From contig JAJEDB010000023.1 of NCBI GenBank assembly GCA_022821725.1, positions 1-39,392 of the forward strand: 39,392 nt of DNA, read 5' to 3'. The stretch comes from Candidatus Poribacteria bacterium (GTDB lineage Bacteria; Poribacteria; WGA-4E; WGA-3G). Shown here in pieces: positions 34,674 through 39,392 of the stretch. The notes beneath the pieces were generated by a model. It had not been told where the DNA came from. It worked only from the letters and a program-made list of their open reading frames with translations, and did not search any database. Each line of letters opens with the position of its first letter. The stretch's first letter is position 1. Position numbers and translations under genes: made by a program.

Positions 34674-35076
34674 TGTTGTCCTCCTTTGAAGAGAGAATTC
34701 GACTCAGAGAGAGATACAATTCAAGCCATTCTCTTGAAGAGGAAGGTTGTCTGCCGCGAAAGTTAATTTTCATCAATAACTCCTTCCAATCCTCATCAAT
34801 TTTGTAGATAGACTCGAAATCTTTGAGAAACGCTTCAAATCCCTCGGGGTAAGTGGTAGACGTTGATTCTCCTAATTCCTCAACACCACTCAAAAGATCT
34901 TTGACCGTCATATGATACGCCTTTGCAACTTTTTGAAGCGTATCAATAGATGGATTCACAACCGCACGTTCCAGATCCGAAAGATAAGGTACAGACAGAC
35001 CTGCAAGCTGACTTAAATCTTTTAACGTTAACTTGTTTTCCTTACGAATACGACGAAGGCGTTCTCCTAATTTCAT
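34666..35076 (-). CDS. XRE-family transcriptional regulator
   Basis: 136 aa. The N-terminal helix-turn-helix (residues 4-60: GERLRRIRKENKLTLKDLSQ, AGLSVPYLSDLERAVVNPSIDTLQKVAKAY) is a typical Cro/CI-type DNA-binding domain. The C-terminal part (about 70-136) is acidic and helical and may be the segment cut by the adjacent protease or used for dimerisation. First gene of the operon with ImmA/IrrE, NamZ and AnmK, transcribed from the promoter at 35119-35147. Weak ribosome site (AAAGGGAA) 11 bases before ATG 35076. By analogy it represses its own operon and perhaps the divergent promoter. Confidence 0.9.
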   Translation of the reverse strand: MKLGERLRRIRKENKLTLKDLSQLAGLSVPYLSDLERAVVNPSIDTLQKVAKAYHMTVKDLLSGVEELGESTSTTYPEGFEAFLKDFESIYKIDEDWKELLMKINFRGRQPSSSREWLELYLSLSRILSSKEDNSE

Positions 35077-35118
35077 GACAATTGTTTCCCTTTCTATAGG
35101 TAGTTTATGTGTGAAGTT

Positions 35119-35147
35119 ATTGTAGCAGAAAACAATTTTTGGGTAAA
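35119..35147 (-). promoter_or_regulatory. Promoter of the XRE-ImmA-NamZ-AnmK operon
   Basis: On the minus strand TTTACC (35147-35142), 17-base spacer, TACAAT (35124-35119), about 40 bases before the XRE start. It is divergent from the promoter at 35191. No clear operator palindrome was identified by eye. Confidence 0.65.
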
Positions 35148-35190
35148 GACGAAAAAATTATCAAATTTTTACGAGATTTTTGAAAATTTC

Positions 35191-35219
35191 TTGACTTATA
35201 ATTAATCTTATGGTATAAT
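35191..35219 (+). promoter_or_regulatory. Strong plus-strand sigma-70 promoter
   Basis: TTGACT (35191-35196), 17-base spacer, TATAAT (35214-35219). It drives the transcript containing the small frame at 35264 and the 419-aa gene. It lies about 45 bases from the divergent operon promoter, so the XRE protein could control both. Confidence 0.75.
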
Positions 35220-35263
35220 TATAATCGTTGGTTTTAGCCTATACTTTAAAAAATTAAAGACAG

Positions 35264-35392
35264 ATGGGTAAAACGTATCATATATCACTTAACGAAAAAG
35301 GAGAAGGGGTTTCCCAGTCTGCAGACTGGTGTTTTGCCTCTGAAGAATATTATGAATCACTTTGGACATACCCAAGCCGCTATGGTTTTTAG
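35264..35392 (+). CDS. Small 42-codon frame overlapping the next gene; possible upstream ORF or +1 frameshift partner
   Basis: ATG 35264 to TAG 35390-35392, starting MGKTYHISLNEKGEGVSQSA and ending WTYPSRYGF. It is the first ATG after the promoter at 35191 and reads like ordinary protein, but has only a weak ribosome site. It overlaps the following gene by 41 bases in the -1 register. Its end is TTT-TAG in a run of five T, where a +1 slip would continue directly into the long frame (GF-SKEGFGIDIKG). It may be the true N-terminus of that protein (frameshift, error or programmed), a regulatory upstream ORF, or meaningless. Confidence 0.35.
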   Translation: MGKTYHISLNEKGEGVSQSADWCFASEEYYESLWTYPSRYGF

Positions 35393-36611
35393 TAAAGAGG
35401 GGTTTGGGATCGACATTAAGGGTGCATCCGCTATCCTACCAACGCGCGAGGAAATGTTCGCTTACATTGACAACTTCGTGCAGTATAAGTTAGAGCAAGT
35501 GTATTTGCCACTCACAGGCAATATGTTTGGACTCATCGTAGACGGCAGCACCGTTGCGTCAACTTTTTCACCTATTGAGAAGATGAAGACCGAGTTGCTC
35601 AGGGGCTTTGATAGAGAAGATGAAGAACGGCATCTACTTGCTTTTCTACATGAGTTTCATACGACGCTCAATACTGAAATTGCAGCATACAAAGCATCTG
35701 AGCCAAGGTTCCTGAGAAGCAACCAGAAACAGGTCTATTCTGAAGGTAAACGGTTGATGGCTCCTGATAGGGAAAAAGATTATCTTGAAACTCTTAATCA
35801 AGTTCTGGCTCCATTAGAGATAACACTTACCTACGCAACGGGTCCAATCGGCGAGCATTTTCAGGACTTCATCCAGCGGTGTTACCGGCGTGCAACGAAG
35901 ATGCTTGAACTCTCCGAACAGTTTGATGGTACGCAATACGAGACCTTCTCTATCGAAGAATTTAGACACATGGCAGAAGTGTTGACCGGTGAAAAACAAG
36001 GGCTGCAAGTTGAAAATACGGCTCCATACAGTTTCACGGTAACCCTCAATGGAAAAGCCTATACCTTGACTCGCGATAAAAATTCGGTCCCGTTACACTA
36101 CGATAATCTATCTTCGGTCACCCTTTCTGGTGGCAGTAGTAGTAGTAAGGATGACGCGGCGGTTATGATAAACTCCGGTGAAAAAGCATTTATTGCGAAC
36201 ATCGGTAGGGGAGGTTCCAAGACGCGGAAAGTTGTTCTTAGAGGGATTAAAGATGAACATGATGTCATCCACCCGAATACAACTCGCTTTAGCGGGTCTG
36301 AGGTCTACAAACGGATTACGTTTGAAGAACTCCCGAAGCCAATAGCAAGAACAAGGGCCCCTATAAATCTACGGCGCAACGCTGAAACGCGACTGGATTT
36401 CCCGGCACTCTTTGATGTCCCAAGTGTGGGTCGTATACGTTACTCGCCATCAATACTATCGGGTGACGCTGTTATCAGTTTGCGAAACCAAACAGATGAG
36501 GACTTCGCCACGATTATTGCCAAGGGTAACACCGGCACGGCAGAAATTGTTGTGACGGGTGAAAACGAGGCAGGCCCCACTGATGTGATTGTCACAGTTC
36601 ATGTCCGTTAG
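35352..36611 (+). CDS. Unknown protein with C-terminal Ig/cadherin-like domain (419 aa)
   Basis: Not recognised. The start is uncertain: ATG 35352 (MNHFGHTQAAMVFSKEG) is taken; TTG 35334 and ATG 35382 are alternatives, and a preceding small frame may be joined by frameshift. Residues about 30-230 are helical and charged (EEMFAYIDNFVQYKLEQVYL, REDEERHLLAFLHEFHTTL). About 240-330 is beta-rich with a Gly/Ser loop (SGGSSSSKDD). The last 80 residues (LDFPALFDVPSVGRIRYSPS, AEIVVTGENEAGPTDVIVTV) look like a bacterial Ig or cadherin-like sandwich. There is no signal peptide from this start. A hairpin without T-tract follows (36626-36645). Confidence 0.65.
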   Translation: MNHFGHTQAAMVFSKEGFGIDIKGASAILPTREEMFAYIDNFVQYKLEQVYLPLTGNMFGLIVDGSTVASTFSPIEKMKTELLRGFDREDEERHLLAFLHEFHTTLNTEIAAYKASEPRFLRSNQKQVYSEGKRLMAPDREKDYLETLNQVLAPLEITLTYATGPIGEHFQDFIQRCYRRATKMLELSEQFDGTQYETFSIEEFRHMAEVLTGEKQGLQVENTAPYSFTVTLNGKAYTLTRDKNSVPLHYDNLSSVTLSGGSSSSKDDAAVMINSGEKAFIANIGRGGSKTRKVVLRGIKDEHDVIHPNTTRFSGSEVYKRITFEELPKPIARTRAPINLRRNAETRLDFPALFDVPSVGRIRYSPSILSGDAVISLRNQTDEDFATIIAKGNTGTAEIVVTGENEAGPTDVIVTVHVR

Positions 36612-36625
36612 GTTAGTTTTCGGGG

Positions 36626-36645
36626 AAGGGGATCTTGGTCCCCTT
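36626..36645 (+). terminator. Weak terminator-like hairpin
   Basis: AAGGGGA (36626-36632), loop TCTTGG, TCCCCTT (36639-36645). Only scattered T follow (TTTTT at 36660), so termination strength is doubtful. Confidence 0.35.
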
Positions 36646-36668
36646 TCCTACACCCGTTCATTTTTCCC

Positions 36669-36698
36669 TTGTCAAAAAATTGTGTTGTTTGGTATACT
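36669..36698 (+). promoter_or_regulatory. Promoter of the lamin-tail protein gene
   Basis: TTGTCA (36669-36674), 18-base spacer, TATACT (36693-36698), then a strong ribosome site AAAGGAGATATACG directly before ATG 36740. Confidence 0.7.
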
Positions 36699-36739
36699 GT
36701 TTGAAAGTGTAGATATACGGCTTTCAAAGGAGATATACG

Positions 36740-37927
36740 ATGAAAACTGTTTTTAGGCTGTTGTTGATAAGTCTGCTTCTATTTGTAGCCGATAGCATAA
36801 GTGCCTGCGAGGGAGGGGAATGGAAAGAGAGGATACATGGTAACCATGATCCTGAGGATTATCCATATCATAGCGATGATGGTGATGCTGGAGGGGGACA
36901 GCACAGACATACTCACTGGGTAAAAAAATGTCCAGATGGGACGAGTCGGATCAGTTCCAACTATGGTCCCCTCCATCGTTCTCCGGACGACGTAGACGTA
37001 TATAAGATTGATGACGCGCTCAGCGACTTTGTTGACGATACTCCAGAGGTAGATTTTGAGGACCCAGGTGAACCTCCGTCGCCCGCAAATACGCCACAAC
37101 TACAAGGGAGACAGCAAGAACAAGTCGTACAGCAACCCGTGATAACTTCAGCACAAGACACTGTGAACAACGGCGGTGGAGAGCCGGACACGCAGGGACT
37201 TCCCCCGCTACCCGATGTCACGCCACAGAACCCGACACAGGATGCCGAACAACCGACATCACAAGCGATACAAGGTCAACCGCAGCAGACGGGTGTAACG
37301 CCACACCCGACCCCGCAAGCGACACAGCCGCAAGGGAGACAGCAAACACCAGTCGCACAGCAACCGCTTCGCGTAACAGAGTATATGGTGCGCGACTGGA
37401 GTCGTTCTGCTGGCGGGGATTTACCGCAGTGGATTGAACTCTATAATCCGAATCCGAATCCGATCCTGCTACACAATTGTTTTTTCAGTTATGTGGTGCA
37501 TCAGGGGTTCAACAAAAAGGTAAAGCATGTGCAAGTCGACAACTTCACCGTGCCTGCGCAGAAAGCCGTTATCTTCGTGACGCGTGCCGTCGGTCCGAAT
37601 CGTTTTGGGGGTGTGACGGCGGAGCAGGTCTACGCGCTGAATATCCCGAATAGCCTGAAAAGTGGATGGCTTTTGAGAACAGCGACGGGTGGTGTTATCT
37701 TCAAAGCGGGTGAAGAATTTGGGGGGACTCGACCGCACGCCCCGAACCATGTCGAGGGGAATCGGCAGAGCTTTACCCGTTATGCCGAAGCGGACACAGA
37801 GACAGCCTATTTCTACGGGTCGGCATGGGATATTGGGACTCCGGGTTACCATGAGCCGGTTCGTGCGGCACCGAGTGTCCTCCGAAAGAAGATAGGGCTC
37901 TGGGGAACCCTCAAGCAGACAGAGTAG
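36740..37927 (+). CDS. Secreted protein with lamin-tail domain and Pro/Gln-rich linker (395 aa)
   Basis: Signal peptide 1-22 (VFRLLLISLLLFVADSISAC). The mature N-terminus is acidic and His-rich with two Cys (ACEGG, KKCPDG). Residues about 108-215 are a Pro/Gln/Thr-rich linker with an internal duplication: QGRQQEQVVQQPVIT and QGRQQTPVAQQPLRVT, from DNA repeats at 37103 and 37331. Residues about 213-345 form a lamin-tail domain (TEYMVRDW, LPQWIELYNPNPNPILLHNC, FTVPAQKAVIFVTRAVG, SGWLLRTATGGVIF). Such domains in bacteria occur on secreted nucleases and surface proteins and are thought to bind DNA or surfaces. No enzyme domain is seen. It is convergent with the serine hydrolase gene that follows. 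Confidence 0.78.
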   Translation: MKTVFRLLLISLLLFVADSISACEGGEWKERIHGNHDPEDYPYHSDDGDAGGGQHRHTHWVKKCPDGTSRISSNYGPLHRSPDDVDVYKIDDALSDFVDDTPEVDFEDPGEPPSPANTPQLQGRQQEQVVQQPVITSAQDTVNNGGGEPDTQGLPPLPDVTPQNPTQDAEQPTSQAIQGQPQQTGVTPHPTPQATQPQGRQQTPVAQQPLRVTEYMVRDWSRSAGGDLPQWIELYNPNPNPILLHNCFFSYVVHQGFNKKVKHVQVDNFTVPAQKAVIFVTRAVGPNRFGGVTAEQVYALNIPNSLKSGWLLRTATGGVIFKAGEEFGGTRPHAPNHVEGNRQSFTRYAEADTETAYFYGSAWDIGTPGYHEPVRAAPSVLRKKIGLWGTLKQTE

Positions 37928-38058
37928 CGATCCTTTAGCCGATGGCCCCCTGGCGCGTAGTCGCACAATGGCACTGGTGCAAGTCGCGTGTGGACTTACG
38001 GGACAATGCGTATTATACCATTTCTGAATGACTGTTCCTTATTAACCAGCAATCTATG

Positions 38059-38086
38059 TGTAGGAGCGAGGGACCCTCGTCCGTTA
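38059..38086. repeat. Palindromic repeat, family A, intergenic copy
   Basis: GTAGGAGCGAGGGACCCTCG followed by TCCGTTA follows the same layout as the gyrB and gyrA copies (GTAGGGGCGAGGT...), with GAGGG/CCCTC arms. It lies between the convergent lamin-tail and serine hydrolase genes; the rest of 37928-38100 holds no gene. Confidence 0.7.
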
Positions 38087-38100
38087 TGCGTTTCAAATTG

Positions 38101-39159
38101 CTAAGCAAACACAATATTGTGAAAGATTTTCCGGAATTCGATAATACCACGCCGATCGGCATCCGGATGCACCCGATTTGTCAACAGGATCGCTGCAAGT
38201 TTCCTTTTTAAACAGATTCGTATTGAAGTGCCAGTGAACCCTGTGTGGTAGAGACAGCCGTCATCTGTTACACTCCAGCCGATACCTCGACGTTCTCCTA
38301 CCGCTGGGGCGATCTGTTGCATCCTACAGAGGCTCTCCGAGCGTAAGAGCTCTCTACCGTTGTCCATCAGTGCTCTGCAGAACTTACTGAGATCTGTTGA
38401 TGTAGAAAAGAGTCCTGCATTGCCAGAGACGCCGCCGAGGAAATGCGCGTTCTCATCGTGAACCTGTCCAATAATTACACCCTCTCGCCAATCGTAGCGT
38501 TCGTAGTTCACCATCCGACGTTCAAAACTGTTGGAATCCTCTGTTGCTGCACACTGTTCACGCCATGCTTGTGGCGGATTGAACCGTGTCCACTCCATAC
38601 CGAGTGGCGCGAAAATCCGATCGTGTGCCAATGTGTCCAGCGATTGTCCAGCGACTCTTTCAAGGAGTGCTCCCAAAACGATATACCCCAAGCAACTATA
38701 CACGGCTTTTTTCCCGGGTTGAGATTCCAATGGCACCCCTCCGAGGTAGGAGATTACGTCCTTACGTGAGGGGGCACGCAGATAGACAGGGAACCATGCA
38801 GGGAGTCCTGAGGTATGTGTCAGTAGGTGTTTAAGTGTCACCCCCTTCTGTTTGAACGCCGGCAGGTATTTCTCGGCAGGCGTATCCAAAGAGAGTTTGC
38901 CGCTTTCGGCGAACTGCATGCAAAGCGTTCCTATAACAATCGGTTTCGTCAGCGATGCCACATCGAAGATCGTCGTGCGAAGCATCGGTAGCCTTTTCGG
39001 TTTCACACATCGATACCCAAACGCCTCGTGGTAAAGCACCCTTTTATCCGTAAGGATACAAGCGACGGCACCCGGAAACACCTTCTCGGAGATGCTATTC
39101 TCAATAAGGTTCTTTAAATTTACCTTGCGGTCAAATGACGTGGGAGTGGAACTTGACAT
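38101..39159 (-). CDS. Serine hydrolase of the beta-lactamase fold, AmiE-like
   Basis: 352 aa with the class C beta-lactamase/esterase fold. The catalytic tetrad start is S69-L-T-K72 (FDVASLTKP) and the third motif is H305-T-G (LYHTGFTGTSI). HDENAHFLGGVSGNAGLFST is characteristic of the AmiE/YbbE-like group, which cleaves the MurNAc-L-Ala bond and is encoded with NamZ in Bacillus. The second motif is unusual: Y154-S-C (KAVYSCLGYIVLG), where YSN or YSD is normal. No signal peptide, so it is likely cytoplasmic, consistent with recycling. Its first ten or so codons are made of a partial family B repeat (39113-39145). NamZ and AnmK are about 5 kb away on the same strand. No strong ribosome site is visible. 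Confidence 0.85.
   Translation of the reverse strand: MSSSTPTSFDRKVNLKNLIENSISEKVFPGAVACILTDKRVLYHEAFGYRCVKPKRLPMLRTTIFDVASLTKPIVIGTLCMQFAESGKLSLDTPAEKYLPAFKQKGVTLKHLLTHTSGLPAWFPVYLRAPSRKDVISYLGGVPLESQPGKKAVYSCLGYIVLGALLERVAGQSLDTLAHDRIFAPLGMEWTRFNPPQAWREQCAATEDSNSFERRMVNYERYDWREGVIIGQVHDENAHFLGGVSGNAGLFSTSTDLSKFCRALMDNGRELLRSESLCRMQQIAPAVGERRGIGWSVTDDGCLYHTGFTGTSIRICLKRKLAAILLTNRVHPDADRRGIIEFRKIFHNIVFA
39113..39145. repeat. Partial family B repeat at the 5' end of the serine hydrolase gene
   Basis: TTTAAATTTACCTTGCGG then TCAAATGACGTG match the left part and an internal ATGACGTG of the 5358-5446 copy. It overlaps the first codons of the hydrolase gene. A short related tract (AAACACCCCAGCAAAAACA, 39180s) recurs near 5480 and 23736. 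Confidence 0.55.
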
Positions 39160-39314
39160 TTCTTTCTAAGAATCCGGGGGAAACACCCCAGCAAAAACAT
39201 CTCCATTTCATTACGGACTACGCGGTTTGGACTTTGGTTAGCACGTGCCTCGGGTGTGTAAAGTTTTTGTCAAAGAGATAAGGTGAAAAAGTCTGTTGAG
39301 GAAAAGTGTGAAAG

Positions 39315-39343
39315 TTGGTATCCTTTCCTAAAAAAGTTATGAT
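39315..39343 (+). promoter_or_regulatory. Promoter for the gene at the right edge
   Basis: TTGGTA (39315-39320), 17-base spacer, TATGAT (39338-39343), followed by the ribosome site ATAGGAGAG and ATG 39367. Confidence 0.5.
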
Positions 39344-39366
39344 GAGTTTCATAGGAGAGAATACCA

Positions 39367-39392
39367 ATGTTTAGTGTATCATTAGCACATGT
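39367..39392 (+). CDS. Start of a gene running off the right edge
   Basis: ATG 39367 with AGGAG nine bases upstream; only MFSVSLAH is visible. No product can be assigned. Confidence 0.5.

Overview
The window looks like chromosomal sequence from an uncultured Gram-negative-type bacterium, centred on its replication origin. A Poribacteria-like lineage is my best guess. This is inference from gene style: gingipain-type C25 protease beside a PorV-like barrel, BNR propellers, TPR and lamin-tail secreted proteins, and NamZ/AnmK recycling genes. No rRNA is present to confirm it.

Left part (1-5.7 kb, nearly all minus strand): the tail of an IS3-type transposase, then a three-gene operon of unknown function that starts with a small secreted Cys/Ala-rich peptide and has an intrinsic terminator after its first gene. 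Next come a roughly 120 bp MITE, a sigma-54 activator lacking a sensor domain, ispH and rpmH.

Replication core (5.7-15.2 kb, plus strand): dnaA, a textbook oriC (thirteen DnaA boxes, GC-rich spacer, DnaA-trio array, AT-rich stretch), recF, dciA (DUF721), gyrB and gyrA. dnaN and rnpA are not in their common places. Genes point away from the origin on both sides, apart from dnaA itself.

Cell-envelope and secreted part (15.4-31.2 kb, mostly plus strand): TPR protein, M30-like zinc protease with a rearranged 5' end behind a consensus promoter and structured leader, BNR propeller, CsgG/TolB-like lipoprotein, an orphan DUF86 HEPN protein, a quinone oxidoreductase, a 2107-aa C25 protease and a PorV/PorQ-family barrel. 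The last two resemble the PorU-PorV pair of type IX secretion.

Right part (31.2-39.4 kb): a minus-strand operon XRE regulator - ImmA/IrrE protease - NamZ (GH171) - AnmK, with overlapping genes linking the regulator pair to cell-wall recycling. Then two secreted or unknown proteins, an AmiE-like serine hydrolase on the minus strand, and the first codons of another gene.

The most striking feature is invasion by at least three families of small dispersed repeats. They fill intergenic spaces, sit immediately upstream of start codons that lack a Shine-Dalgarno sequence, and are found in frame inside gyrB, gyrA, anmK and probably ispH and the C25 protease.
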